A stretch of DNA of 64,000 nt, from the NCBI GenBank assembly GCA_902598125.1, contig CACKAJ010000002.1:1-64000 (forward strand). The letters run 5' to 3'. This document shows, in pieces, positions 46,966 through 57,019 of the stretch. The translations under genes were made by a program, and so were the position numbers. The stretch comes from an uncultured Pelagibacteraceae bacterium. Its GTDB lineage: Bacteria > Pseudomonadota > Alphaproteobacteria > Pelagibacterales > Pelagibacteraceae. Every line of letters begins with the position of its first letter. Position 1 is the stretch's first letter. The notes beneath the pieces are model-generated. The model was not told the origin of the DNA, made no database searches, and worked only from the letters and a program-made list of their open reading frames with translations.

Positions 46966-48408
46966 ATGAAAATCAATCCAAACGGTTTTAGAGAGTACGA
47001 CGCTAGATGGCTTTATAAAAAAGACATCGATTTAGAGGGAATCACCGATTTAGGAAAAGGACTAGGTTCTCAAATAGTAAGCCATACAAAAAAAACAAAT
47101 CCAAGAGTGATAGTAGGCCATGATTATAGGTCCTACAGTGAAGATATAAAGAAAGCTCTTATCAATGGCTTAACTTCAACTGGATGTGCTGTTGAAGATA
47201 TAGGTCTATCATTATCTCCTACTGTTTACTTTGCACAATTTAATTTAAATTCTGATGCCATAGCAATGGTTACAGCTAGCCACAATGAAAATGGATGGAC
47301 TGGGGTGAAAATGGGTATCAAAAAAGGGTTAACCCACGCGCCTGAAGAAATGAGTGAACTAAAAGATATCACTTTAAATAAGAAGTTTATTAATGGAAAA
47401 GGTTTATTAAAAAAAATAGAAAATTTTAAGAATGTCTACTCGAATGATTTAATAAATAAAAATAAGATCAATAAGAAAATTAAAGCCGTTGTTGCTTGTG
47501 GTAATGGAACAACAGGAGTTTTTGCACCTGAAATCTTAAGAGGTATTGGTTGCGAAGTGATTGAATTAGATTGTAATTTAGACTGGTCTTTTCCAAAATA
47601 TAATCCTAACCCTGAAGATCTTGAAATGCTTCACGCAATATCAAAAGCAGTAAAAGATAACAATGCAGATGTTGGATTTGGTTTTGATGGAGATGGTGAT
47701 AGATGTGGAGTAATTGATGATAAGGGAAATGAAATATACTCTGATAAAATAGGATTATTAATTGCTAGGAACTTAGCATCTAAACATCCGAACTCGGGAT
47801 TCGTTGTGGATGTAAAATCAACAGGTCTTTATGCTAGAGATAAAGTTCTTTTAGAAAATAATTGTAAGACAATTTATTGGAAGACTGGACACTCACATAT
47901 TAAAAGAAAAGTTAATCTAGAAAAGGCTTTAGCAGGGTTTGAAAAAAGTGGTCATTTCTTTTTTAATCAACCTTTAGGATACGGATATGATGATGGAATA
48001 AATTCAGCGATACAAGTTTGTCATTTATTAACTAATCATAATAAGAAGATGAGCGAAATCATTAATGAGTTACCCAAAACATATCAATCTCCAACTATGG
48101 CTCCATACTGCAAGGATGAGGAGAAGTATAAAGTAGTAGAGAAAATGGTTAAAAAAGTTCAAGATCTAAAAAAAGAGGATTTTAAAATAGGTAATCAATC
48201 GATCACGGAAGTTTTGACAGTTAACGGAGTAAGATTTTCTTTAACAGATGGATCTTGGGGTTTAATTAGAGCTTCATCAAATAAACCTTCTCTTGTCGTA
48301 GTTACTGAAAGTCCTACTTCAAACGAGATAAAGAAAAATATTTTTGATTTTATCGATAAATTATTACAAGAAACGGGAAAAATTGGTGAATACGATCAAA
48401 AAATTTAA
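46966..48408 (+). CDS. Phosphomannomutase/phosphoglucomutase family
   Basis: NGFREYDARWLYKKDI; VTASHNENGWTGVKMGI active-site serine; GFGFDGDGDRCGVID; FEKSGHFFF. Confidence 0.93.
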   Translation: MKINPNGFREYDARWLYKKDIDLEGITDLGKGLGSQIVSHTKKTNPRVIVGHDYRSYSEDIKKALINGLTSTGCAVEDIGLSLSPTVYFAQFNLNSDAIAMVTASHNENGWTGVKMGIKKGLTHAPEEMSELKDITLNKKFINGKGLLKKIENFKNVYSNDLINKNKINKKIKAVVACGNGTTGVFAPEILRGIGCEVIELDCNLDWSFPKYNPNPEDLEMLHAISKAVKDNNADVGFGFDGDGDRCGVIDDKGNEIYSDKIGLLIARNLASKHPNSGFVVDVKSTGLYARDKVLLENNCKTIYWKTGHSHIKRKVNLEKALAGFEKSGHFFFNQPLGYGYDDGINSAIQVCHLLTNHNKKMSEIINELPKTYQSPTMAPYCKDEEKYKVVEKMVKKVQDLKKEDFKIGNQSITEVLTVNGVRFSLTDGSWGLIRASSNKPSLVVVTESPTSNEIKKNIFDFIDKLLQETGKIGEYDQKI

Positions 48409-49235
48409 AGATTAAAATACTCGTATAAAAATTTAGAACCGATAACTATTAAAAACAGTCCAAAGTATTTCGTCATCTTTTTTTTATTTATTCTATGACT
48501 AGCTTTTGCTCCTAGCCTTGCCATTAATGCTGTTATTGGGAAGAATATTAAAAATGCTGGAATATTTAAAAATCCAATACTTAAAGGTAAATTAGCGTTC
48601 AAATAATTGCCTGAAAAAAGAAAACCCATCGTTCCAAACAAAGCTATTATAAACCCAATAGCAGCTGCGCTTCCTATTGCTTTATTTATTGGATAACCAA
48701 AAAACTTTAATATAGGAACGTTCATTACTGCTCCACCTATACCCATAGGAGCTGAAACAAACCCAGTAATTATTCCTGAGATAATTTTAGCAGGTAGTCC
48801 CATCTTTATTGAAAGATCGGACTCTTTTTCTTTTAAAAATAGTAAATAAAAAGCGAGAATATAAACAACAATAGTAAAAAATAATATTAAAGGTTTAGTT
48901 TTTAAACCAGCAGCTAGAATGGTTCCAAGTATCACTCCAATAATTACAAATACTCCATAACCTTTTACTACACTAAAATCGACTGCATTATGTTGATGGT
49001 GAGTCAAAACTGAAACAATTGATGTTGGGATAATTATTCCAAACGAAGTGCCCACCGCTAAGTGCATTAAATATGCTGGCTCTATTCCAGCCGCACCAAA
49101 AATATAAAATAAAATTGGAACTGTTATTAGTCCACCTCCAATACCAAATAAACCTGCTGCAAACCCAGCGGGGATAGCTGTTATGACCATAATTAAAATT
49201 AAATAAAGAGTTTCTGATTGAAAAAGAATATCCAA
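48405..49235 (-). CDS. TauE/SafE family sulfite/anion permease
   Basis: GFAAGLFGIGGGLITVPILFYIFGAAGI; multi-TM; VSAPMGIGGAVMNVPILKFFG. Confidence 0.88.
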   Translation of the reverse strand: MDILFQSETLYLILIMVITAIPAGFAAGLFGIGGGLITVPILFYIFGAAGIEPAYLMHLAVGTSFGIIIPTSIVSVLTHHQHNAVDFSVVKGYGVFVIIGVILGTILAAGLKTKPLILFFTIVVYILAFYLLFLKEKESDLSIKMGLPAKIISGIITGFVSAPMGIGGAVMNVPILKFFGYPINKAIGSAAAIGFIIALFGTMGFLFSGNYLNANLPLSIGFLNIPAFLIFFPITALMARLGAKASHRINKKKMTKYFGLFLIVIGSKFLYEYFNL

Positions 49236-49237
49236 AA

Positions 49238-50221
49238 TTATCTTTCTAAAGATACAGGATTTGTTTTTCTAACCTGGTCCATTATATGATTTACTTTTTG
49301 AAGATCAGCATCTCTGACGCACATATTTTTAGAAAGATATTGTTTCCATGTTCTAGAACCATTTTGTCCATGAAATAATCCAACAGTGTGCCTCATTATA
49401 TGATTTAATTGTACACCTTTTGAGGTTTCTTCTTGTATATATGGAATTAATTTTTCCATGACTTCACTTCTTGTAGGAACATTTTTATTGTTAAAAATAT
49501 CTCTTTCAATGTCAGCTAAAAAATATGGTGAATGATAAATTGCTCTCCCAATCATAGCGCCATCTACTCTTAATAAATGTTGTTTAATATCTTCTGTAGA
49601 CTTTATTCCACCATTAATAATTATTTCATCGTTTTTAAAATGATCTTTTAATTGATAAACAAATTCATATTTAAGCGGTGGAATATTTAAATTTTCTTTT
49701 GGGCTTAATTTTTTAAGTAAAGCTTTTCTTGCATGGATAATAAATTTTTTTGATCCTGCATCTTTAGTTGTTTGAATAAAAGATTTTAAAAAATTGAAAT
49801 TTTCGACATCATTGTAACCAATTCTTGTTTTAATTGTTACTGGTAGCTTTGTAGCTTTGGACATCGCTTCAACACATTTAGCTACAAGTTGCGGTTCTTG
49901 CATTAAACACGCACCAAATTTATTTTTTTGAACTTTTTTACTAGGGCAACCTAAGTTCAAATTAATTTCTTTATATCCGTAATCTTCTGAAATTTTACAA
50001 GCCTCTGCAAGTTCATTAGGATTTGAACCTCCGACTTGTAAAGAAACAGGATTAGAAATTTTTTTAAAAGACAATAATTTATCTCTATCACCTCTGATAA
50101 TAGCGTTAGCAACGATCATTTCTGAATATAAATGAATATTTTTACTGATAAGACTTAAAAAATATATTTCATGTTTATCAGTGCAATCCATCATTGGTGC
50201 AACTGAAACAGTTTTTTTCAT
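49238..50221 (-). CDS. dusA: tRNA-dihydrouridine synthase A-like
   Basis: VAPMMDCTDKHEIYFLSLISKN; NLNLGCPSKKVQKNKFGACLMQEP; HARKALLKKLSPKENLNIPPLKYEFV. Confidence 0.94.
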   Translation of the reverse strand: MKKTVSVAPMMDCTDKHEIYFLSLISKNIHLYSEMIVANAIIRGDRDKLLSFKKISNPVSLQVGGSNPNELAEACKISEDYGYKEINLNLGCPSKKVQKNKFGACLMQEPQLVAKCVEAMSKATKLPVTIKTRIGYNDVENFNFLKSFIQTTKDAGSKKFIIHARKALLKKLSPKENLNIPPLKYEFVYQLKDHFKNDEIIINGGIKSTEDIKQHLLRVDGAMIGRAIYHSPYFLADIERDIFNNKNVPTRSEVMEKLIPYIQEETSKGVQLNHIMRHTVGLFHGQNGSRTWKQYLSKNMCVRDADLQKVNHIMDQVRKTNPVSLER

Positions 50222-50224
50222 AAT

Positions 50225-50725
50225 TTACTCTGATTTATTGTCTTCTTCTACAGGAGCTTCTTCACTTAATTCAAGTGGAGCTTCTTCAGTTTCTAAATTT
50301 TCTTCTTTAATTTCAGGCTGTTCAGCTTTTAATTCTGATAATGCTTCATCGGCTAAGCTAGGTTTTTTGGTTTCTGGAATTCTTCTTGTTCTTTTTGATG
50401 GTAAAATTGCAACACCGCTTTTGGAAACTTGACCTTTGTATAAATTTTCAAAATCATCGTTAGTTTCTTCTTCTGTTTCTTCTTGTTGCTCTATTTCATC
50501 TGGTTCTTTTCGAAGTCTTTTAATAGCGCTTGCTTCAACTTCCTTAACATCAATTTTTCCATCACCAATTTCTCTTAAAGAAATAATAGTTCTCTTATCG
50601 TTATCTTCTTCAACTTGCATTGGAGATCCTGCGTTTAGCTGAACTGTTCGCTCTTTGGCTAAAAGCACTAAATCGTATTGATTATCAACTTTTTCTAAAC
50701 AATCCTCTACGGTAATTCTTGCCAT
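50225..50725 (-). CDS. rpoZ: RNA polymerase omega subunit with long acidic C-terminal extension
   Basis: MARITVEDCLEKVDNQYDLVLLAKERTVQLNAG...DNDKRTIISLREIGDGKID followed by about 90 aa of acidic low-complexity tail. Confidence 0.87.
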   Translation of the reverse strand: MARITVEDCLEKVDNQYDLVLLAKERTVQLNAGSPMQVEEDNDKRTIISLREIGDGKIDVKEVEASAIKRLRKEPDEIEQQEETEEETNDDFENLYKGQVSKSGVAILPSKRTRRIPETKKPSLADEALSELKAEQPEIKEENLETEEAPLELSEEAPVEEDNKSE

Positions 50726-50765
50726 GATGATTGTTATTTATTCAATTAGATTTAATAAATCAAGC

Positions 50766-51983
50766 TTAATTTGGTAATCTTATGGGTTCTATTGTTTTTC
50801 TGATTGAAATTAATAAAGCTAGAGAAATAACGATGTAAGTAGCGCCTACAAAAGCAATGTTTTCTATTGTAAATCCTTTATCGATCAACAATCCAAAAAC
50901 TGCTGTACCGAAAGCAGTTGAAAAAACCATGAATGCAGTTGTGAGAGCCTTTATGCTTCCAATATATTTTACTCCATATATTTCCGCCCAAGTAGAAGAG
51001 CCTAGAATATTTGCTAGGCCATTAGAAACCCCTATTAAGCCAAGAAAAATATATGCAAATATTTCATGATTAAAATTAAATAAAGTAATCATCGCAAATA
51101 ATAATGGTAGATTCATATAAAGAATCAGTTTTCGTCCTGTAAACTTATCTACTAAGAAACCTGAAACAAACAATGTAGCTATAGAAGTTATGGAATAAAC
51201 CATAAATGCTTTAGGTATTGTATATATAGCCCACATTTTTGAGTCAGAAATAAAAGATTGATAAACAAAAACTCCTGTTGCGATCCAAGGCATCGCAAGC
51301 ATGTTTAAAGACACAATATAAAATCTGTAATCTTTTAAAACATCTCTTCTTCTCCAACTTTTGATTTTAATTTTTTTATTGCCCAGATTAGGATCTGTTT
51401 CTCTTGAGTCTAATTTTATCGACCTAATTGTATTTAAAATTACAAAAGGCAAAAATAGAATTATTAGTATTGCAATTCCTTGCCAGACAGTTCTCCACGA
51501 ATAAATAAGGAAGAAATAAGTTACAAGAACTGGCAAAATAAATTCTGCTGTGGATAAACCAAACCAAATTGTACTTAAAGCCTTTCCTCTAGATCTTTCG
51601 AAAAATCTTGAAATGGTTGTGGTTGAAGTATGACTCATTAAACCTTGTCCCGAAAATCTCATTAAGAAAATTCCAACCGCTAAAAAGTAAATACTATTTA
51701 TAAATGAAAAAAATAATGAAGAAGCAAATAATAATATAACTACAAATAATGAATAATTTAAAATTCTATAATCATCTATTTTTTTTCCAACCCAAATAAG
51801 AAACAAACTTGAAAAAATTGTTGCACTTGCATAGATACTGCCGAATTGACCATGAGTAATACCAAGTTCATTTCTTATCGGTGCGTTAAACAATCCCAAA
51901 AAAAAGCTCTGTCCAAAACTAGAAAAAAATGTAAATATAAACCCGAATATAATTACTTTTTTATTTAACGTGAGGTTAATCAT
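50766..51983 (-). CDS. MFS transporter
   Basis: About 12 hydrophobic segments; GLFNAPIRNELGITHGQFGSIYASATIFSSLFLIWVGKKIDDY. Confidence 0.85.
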   Translation of the reverse strand: MINLTLNKKVIIFGFIFTFFSSFGQSFFLGLFNAPIRNELGITHGQFGSIYASATIFSSLFLIWVGKKIDDYRILNYSLFVVILLFASSLFFSFINSIYFLAVGIFLMRFSGQGLMSHTSTTTISRFFERSRGKALSTIWFGLSTAEFILPVLVTYFFLIYSWRTVWQGIAILIILFLPFVILNTIRSIKLDSRETDPNLGNKKIKIKSWRRRDVLKDYRFYIVSLNMLAMPWIATGVFVYQSFISDSKMWAIYTIPKAFMVYSITSIATLFVSGFLVDKFTGRKLILYMNLPLLFAMITLFNFNHEIFAYIFLGLIGVSNGLANILGSSTWAEIYGVKYIGSIKALTTAFMVFSTAFGTAVFGLLIDKGFTIENIAFVGATYIVISLALLISIRKTIEPIRLPN

Positions 51984-51985
51984 TA

Positions 51986-52855
51986 ATGAGTTGTAAAGTT
52001 TCTTTCATTGGTCTTGGTGTAATGGGCTATCCTATGGCTGGTTATATATCAAAAGCTGGTCATAATGTAACGGTTTATAATCGTACCAAAACAAAAGCTG
52101 AAAAGTGGGCAAAAGAATATAAAGGTAATGTTGCAGATACTCCTATGGATGCAGCGAAAGATTGTGATTTTATTTTTACATGTGTTGGAAACGATAATGA
52201 TTTAAGAGAAGTCACTTTAGGTGATAAAGGATTGTTTAAGACTGCAAAAAAAGGTTCAGTCTACATAGATAATACTACTGCCTCAGCAAACATTGCTAGA
52301 GAATTATATAAAGAAGCAAAAGCAAAAGGTTTTGAATTCTTAGATGCTCCTATTTCAGGTGGACAAGCTGGAGCTGAAGGTGGAATCTTAACTGTAATGG
52401 TTGGAGGAGACGAAGCTCCCTTTAAAAAGGCTGAACCAGTTATTGATTGTTATAGTAAAAAAATAAAATTACTCGGACCATCGGGAAGTGGTCAGTTGAC
52501 TAAGATGGTTAATCAAATTTGTATTGCAGGACTTGTGCAAGGTTTATCAGAAGCAATAAATTTTGGAATGAATGCAGGATTAAATATGCATGATGTTATT
52601 GAAGTTATTTCAAAAGGTGCGGCTCAATCTTGGCAAATGGAAAATAGACATAAAACAATGATTGAGGATAAATTTGATTTTGGTTTTGCTGTAGATTGGA
52701 TGAGAAAAGATTTAAAAATAGCAATGGATGAAGCTAAGAAAAATAATTCACCCTTACCTATTACAAAAATAATTGATGAATATTACGCTGAAGTACAAAA
52801 AATGGGTGGTCAAAGATGGGATACTTCAAGCTTAATTAAAAGATTTAGAAATTAA
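51986..52855 (+). CDS. NAD-binding beta-hydroxyacid dehydrogenase (3-hydroxyisobutyrate dehydrogenase family)
   Basis: FIGLGVMGYPMAGYISKAGHNVTVYNRT; FLDAPISGGQAGAEGGILTVMVGG; GPSGSGQLTKMVNQ. Confidence 0.9.
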   Translation: MSCKVSFIGLGVMGYPMAGYISKAGHNVTVYNRTKTKAEKWAKEYKGNVADTPMDAAKDCDFIFTCVGNDNDLREVTLGDKGLFKTAKKGSVYIDNTTASANIARELYKEAKAKGFEFLDAPISGGQAGAEGGILTVMVGGDEAPFKKAEPVIDCYSKKIKLLGPSGSGQLTKMVNQICIAGLVQGLSEAINFGMNAGLNMHDVIEVISKGAAQSWQMENRHKTMIEDKFDFGFAVDWMRKDLKIAMDEAKKNNSPLPITKIIDEYYAEVQKMGGQRWDTSSLIKRFRN

Positions 52856-52858
52856 ATC

Positions 52859-53467
52859 GTGTCACAAGAAGTTGTAAGTTACTACGAAGATTTTAGCGAG
52901 ATTGAAAAAAAGATTTGGGATCTATTAACTAATGCTGTAACTGACAGAGCTTCTGAGTTCAGAACACCTGTGTTTATTTGCGGTAATGATAAAGATTTAG
53001 ATGGAAGAATTGTTGTATTAAGAAAAGCTAATCAAAAAAATAGCTTTGTTCAGTATCATAGTGATATCAGATCATCAAAAATCGAGAAAATTAAAAAAAA
53101 TCCAAACTGTTCAATTTTGTTTTACGGCAAACAAGAAAAAATTCAACTTAGACTAAAAACAGTATGTGAAGTTCACTTTAATAATGATATTACGAAAGAG
53201 TCTTGGGATAAAACGGGTCATATTAGTAGAAAATGCTATCTTGTTACTAATGGACCGGGAACTGAATCAGATAAACCAACCTCAGGTTTAGATAATAAAT
53301 TTGATAACTTTGATTACACAAAAGAGGAAAGCGAGGCAGGTTATAAAAACTTTTGTGTTATTAGATGTAAAGTTAAAAGTATAGAGTGGTTATATTTGGC
53401 TGCTAAAGGTCACCGAAGAGCTTTAATTGATTTACAAAATAATAAAAAAAATTGGTTAGTTCCTTAA
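52859..53467 (+). CDS. Pyridoxamine 5'-phosphate oxidase-related flavin-binding protein (GTG start)
   Basis: DLDGRIVVLRKANQKNSFVQYHSDIRSSKIEKIKKNPNCSILFYGKQEKIQLRLK; gtg start at 52859. Confidence 0.78.
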   Translation: MSQEVVSYYEDFSEIEKKIWDLLTNAVTDRASEFRTPVFICGNDKDLDGRIVVLRKANQKNSFVQYHSDIRSSKIEKIKKNPNCSILFYGKQEKIQLRLKTVCEVHFNNDITKESWDKTGHISRKCYLVTNGPGTESDKPTSGLDNKFDNFDYTKEESEAGYKNFCVIRCKVKSIEWLYLAAKGHRRALIDLQNNKKNWLVP

Positions 53468-53469
53468 TA

Positions 53470-54504
53470 TTATCTCCAGGTTTTTACCCATAAAGATAAA
53501 GATTTTGCAACTTCATGATTCCCTTGGATGGATAAATGTCCATCTACCGGAAAATGAGACTCTTTTAATTTACTTAAAGAATTTAAATCAGGATAAGAAC
53601 AATCAATTTGATTTTCTTTACATATATTAATTAGAGAATTTATAAAGCTAGAATTATGAGAATTTAACCTACTTGAAACAACTTCTGCTCTTTGGGGAAG
53701 AATAAATATTTTTAATTTTGATTTTAGATTAACATCCAAATCTTTTAAAGACTTATCAAAATAATTAAATGATTCAATCCATTCATTAGGAAGAATTTCT
53801 AAAAGATACCCTGAATAGGGTTTTCTAGAAAGATAAGTCTTTAAATAAATTTGATCATTAGACATTAATGTATGTAAAATAAATCTTGAGGTAGCTGATG
53901 ACACTAAATAACTTTTTATTTTATTAATAAAGTTTGTGTCATATCCTACCGTTTTAGAAGTCTCAATTTTACTAGAAGATATTTTTTTTGGATTAAACTT
54001 ACCGTCAACTAAGTCAAAAAAATCATTAGGTGTTAAGCCGTAAATAATATGCTCATAATCTTTATAATTTATTGTTTTTAGCTTATTAAAAATATTATGA
54101 AGCTGTTCAGCTGGAGTTCCATAGTTATGGATATTATAAGGCTTTTTAAGAATATTATTAAATGCGTAAAAATTATAGTTATCTTCAATAGGAACCATTG
54201 CTCCAAAAGTAAAACTATCACCAATAAAAGCTATTTTTTTTATATCTGAGTTTTCTGAGTCTAAGTCTCTCCTTCCTGCTGAATTTGTTTCATAAGTAAC
54301 AAATTTACTTTGCTCCCAATGTTTTATGACACTCTTACAATTTGGTGTGTAAACACTGAAATCTTTTTCTTTATTATAAATTCTTTTACAAGTATTTATT
54401 TTGACTTCTGTTTTAAAATTTAAAATAAAGATAAAAAATAACTCTATTGTAAATATAAGAATAATAATATTAATAACTATTATTAAACTTTTAAGTTTAA
54501 ACAT
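53470..54504 (-). CDS. Membrane-anchored SGNH/GDSL-like hydrolase
   Basis: N-terminal TM; IAFIGDSFTFGAMVPIEDNY block I; FPVDGHLSIQGNHEVAKSL C-terminal D-x-x-H. Confidence 0.72.
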   Translation of the reverse strand: MFKLKSLIIVINIIILIFTIELFFIFILNFKTEVKINTCKRIYNKEKDFSVYTPNCKSVIKHWEQSKFVTYETNSAGRRDLDSENSDIKKIAFIGDSFTFGAMVPIEDNYNFYAFNNILKKPYNIHNYGTPAEQLHNIFNKLKTINYKDYEHIIYGLTPNDFFDLVDGKFNPKKISSSKIETSKTVGYDTNFINKIKSYLVSSATSRFILHTLMSNDQIYLKTYLSRKPYSGYLLEILPNEWIESFNYFDKSLKDLDVNLKSKLKIFILPQRAEVVSSRLNSHNSSFINSLINICKENQIDCSYPDLNSLSKLKESHFPVDGHLSIQGNHEVAKSLSLWVKTWR

Positions 54505-54511
54505 AATTAAT

Positions 54512-55948
54512 TTATTCTGTATAACCTTTTAAAGATTTAGCATCTATCTTGTCTACGATAATAGATTTTACGTCAGCCCAGAATTGTTTTGCTCCATACT
54601 CTGCGTAACCTTGAAGCGTTCCTTTTCCAATACAATTTTTTCCAAACCATTTTTTCTGCTCTTTTTTGTAACCTTTTTCCTCACCGTTCCATTCTTTTGA
54701 TCCATCTCTTCTTTTTATAATTTGATGAAGATTAGATTTATAATTTAATGAGCAAGTTGGTAAGGCGTGCATGCTTTCTGCATCAAATTTTGAAGGTGGA
54801 TACATTTGGCTTTCAAAATGGTGGCCGCCAGCATAAGTTAAAAGATGTAAATTAGGATTTTTAGAAGAGTCTTTTAGATTTTTACAAACCCATGGAGGTG
54901 TGGACTCGTCTTGTTGACCATTGATTGCATACATTTGAATTTTGTCACTATATTTTACTTCTGACACGTCAGGACAAGCAGCATTAATCATAAATCCTTT
55001 AGTAATCAAATTCAAAGAAGGGTAATTATTTCTTAAATCCTGCCAGCCTGCTTTAAAAATAGCTAATGAGCCAGTTGAAGAACCAATTAGAATTACTTCT
55101 TTAGGTTTACCATATTGTTTAGAGACTTCATCTATCGTAGCTATGGCATCATACAAAATCATTGAACTTGTATATGAACCTGTAAATTTTTTCTGATACC
55201 TTGGTTCAGCGCCATAAACTATTGCAGTGGCGTAGCCATGTTTGTTTACTTGTTTTTCGTAATAAAGTTCATCATCCATATTTGGAGTACTTGATGGAAC
55301 TACAATTATTAATCCGTTAGTAATGGACTCTAGGTTTCTTAGTTCCACTCTTACCTTTTGGTTCTTGCCATCATTGTTTAATAAAGTAATATCGTCATTA
55401 GTATTTTTGGAATTTATAGATATTTCAGTTATTTTCCTGTCGTCTTTTGAAACAACTTTCTTTGGCACATCTCCAATTCTTTTAAAATTAATAACGCAAG
55501 GAACATAGTCGCTATCTCCTTTATATTTTCTTTTCATTTTTAAATTCCCGTATTGTTTGTCACCATAGTACTGTGATTTACCACCTACTTTTCTTTTAAA
55601 TTGATAAACAGAATATTTTTTTTCATCATTATTTAAGTTGCCTGTAATGATGCTTTTATTGCCTCGTCTTTCACCCTTAATATAAATTTTACCTTTTTCA
55701 TCTACTTTTGATTTTTTTTCATCAATAGTCCATCTACCAGCTCCTCCTCTATCGTTTGTTACTATTCCATCTCGAATAATAAATTGGCTTCCATCATAGG
55801 CATTACTATTTTTTGATCCTCTGCAGTAATCAGAATATGTATAAGCACCATCGTAGTTAGAAGAGGGTTTACCAACTGCAAATGCAGTACTTGTAAATAA
55901 AATTAATATTAAGAGGCTATTTCTTATACTTTTTAAAATTTTCAACAT
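54512..55948 (-). CDS. Secreted alpha/beta-hydrolase-like protein with an uncharacterised N-terminal domain
   Basis: Signal peptide; about 170-aa N-terminal region; VILIGSSTGSLAIFKAGW nucleophile-elbow-like motif; MYAINGQQDESTPPWVC; TYAGGHHFES. Confidence 0.6.
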   Translation of the reverse strand: MLKILKSIRNSLLILILFTSTAFAVGKPSSNYDGAYTYSDYCRGSKNSNAYDGSQFIIRDGIVTNDRGGAGRWTIDEKKSKVDEKGKIYIKGERRGNKSIITGNLNNDEKKYSVYQFKRKVGGKSQYYGDKQYGNLKMKRKYKGDSDYVPCVINFKRIGDVPKKVVSKDDRKITEISINSKNTNDDITLLNNDGKNQKVRVELRNLESITNGLIIVVPSSTPNMDDELYYEKQVNKHGYATAIVYGAEPRYQKKFTGSYTSSMILYDAIATIDEVSKQYGKPKEVILIGSSTGSLAIFKAGWQDLRNNYPSLNLITKGFMINAACPDVSEVKYSDKIQMYAINGQQDESTPPWVCKNLKDSSKNPNLHLLTYAGGHHFESQMYPPSKFDAESMHALPTCSLNYKSNLHQIIKRRDGSKEWNGEEKGYKKEQKKWFGKNCIGKGTLQGYAEYGAKQFWADVKSIIVDKIDAKSLKGYTE

Positions 55949-56420
55949 AGTCTCTAGCGTTTTCTTTTATATGCTCTATTTCTTCATCAGTTACTTGTCT
56001 TACTACTTTACCAGGACTTCCAAGAACTAATGATCTTTCAGGTATAACTTTATTTTCTGTTACTAGTGCATTTGCTCCTATGATACAATTTTTTCCAATT
56101 TTGGTTTTATTTAAAATTGTTGAACCAATTCCAATTAAACAATCATCTGCAATTTCACAACCATGAAGCATAACCATATGCCCAACTGTTACACCATTAC
56201 CAACAATTGTTGGACAACCTGGATCAGTATGAATAACGCTTCCATCTTGAATGTTTGAATTTTCTCCAATGATAATAGGTTCAAGATCTCCTCTTAAAGT
56301 TGTATTAAACCAAATATTAGAATTTTTTTTTAATTCTACTCGTCCGATGATAACTGCATTTGGTGCTACCCAGCTACCTGGGTCTATCTTTGGAGTTTGT
56401 CCTTTAAAATCATAAATCAT
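55917..56420 (-). CDS. Gamma-carbonic anhydrase/acetyltransferase-like hexapeptide-repeat protein (YrdA/PaaY type)
   Basis: VAPNAVIIGRVELKKNSNIWFNTTLRGDLEPIIIGENSNIQDGSVIHTDPGCPTIVGNGVTVGHMVMLHGCEI. Confidence 0.9.
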   Translation of the reverse strand: MIYDFKGQTPKIDPGSWVAPNAVIIGRVELKKNSNIWFNTTLRGDLEPIIIGENSNIQDGSVIHTDPGCPTIVGNGVTVGHMVMLHGCEIADDCLIGIGSTILNKTKIGKNCIIGANALVTENKVIPERSLVLGSPGKVVRQVTDEEIEHIKENARDYVENFKKYKK

Positions 56421-56461
56421 AATATTGCTGTAATATAATATTAATTAATTTATAATACATT

Positions 56462-57019
56462 ATGGCTCTAACTAAAACCCCAGTATGTGATTTTGGAAAA
56501 ATAGCTGAGGATTTCAAACTAAAGTCAATCAATAATAAATTTATTTCTTTAAGTGATATTAAAGGAGAAAAAGCTACTTTAATTATGTTTATCTGTAATC
56601 ATTGTCCTTATGTTAAAGCAATTATTAAAGATTTAGTTAATGATTGTAATGAATTGAAAAAAGAAGGAATTAAATCTGTAGCGATCATGTCAAATGATAC
56701 CAAAAATTACCCGGAAGACTCATTCGATAATATGATTAAATTTTCTGAGAGGAATAATTTTAGAGATATAAATTACCTCTTTGATGAAACACAAGAAATC
56801 GCAAAAAAATATGGAGCAGTATGTACACCTGACTTTTTTGGTTATAATAGAAATCTAGAGCTTCAATACAGAGGAAGATTCAGAGAGCTAAAAGATTTAA
56901 AACCAATAAATAATGGTGATAGTGATTTAAAAATAGCTATGAAAATGGTGGCAAAAACGCAAAAAGGTCCTGATGAACAAATTCCAAGTATGGGCTGTAA
57001 CATAAAGTGGTTTAATTAA
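56462..57019 (+). CDS. Thioredoxin-fold peroxiredoxin-like (AhpC/TSA) protein
   Basis: KATLIMFICNHCPYVKAIIKDLVNDCNELKKEGIKSVAIMSND. Confidence 0.82.
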   Translation: MALTKTPVCDFGKIAEDFKLKSINNKFISLSDIKGEKATLIMFICNHCPYVKAIIKDLVNDCNELKKEGIKSVAIMSNDTKNYPEDSFDNMIKFSERNNFRDINYLFDETQEIAKKYGAVCTPDFFGYNRNLELQYRGRFRELKDLKPINNGDSDLKIAMKMVAKTQKGPDEQIPSMGCNIKWFN

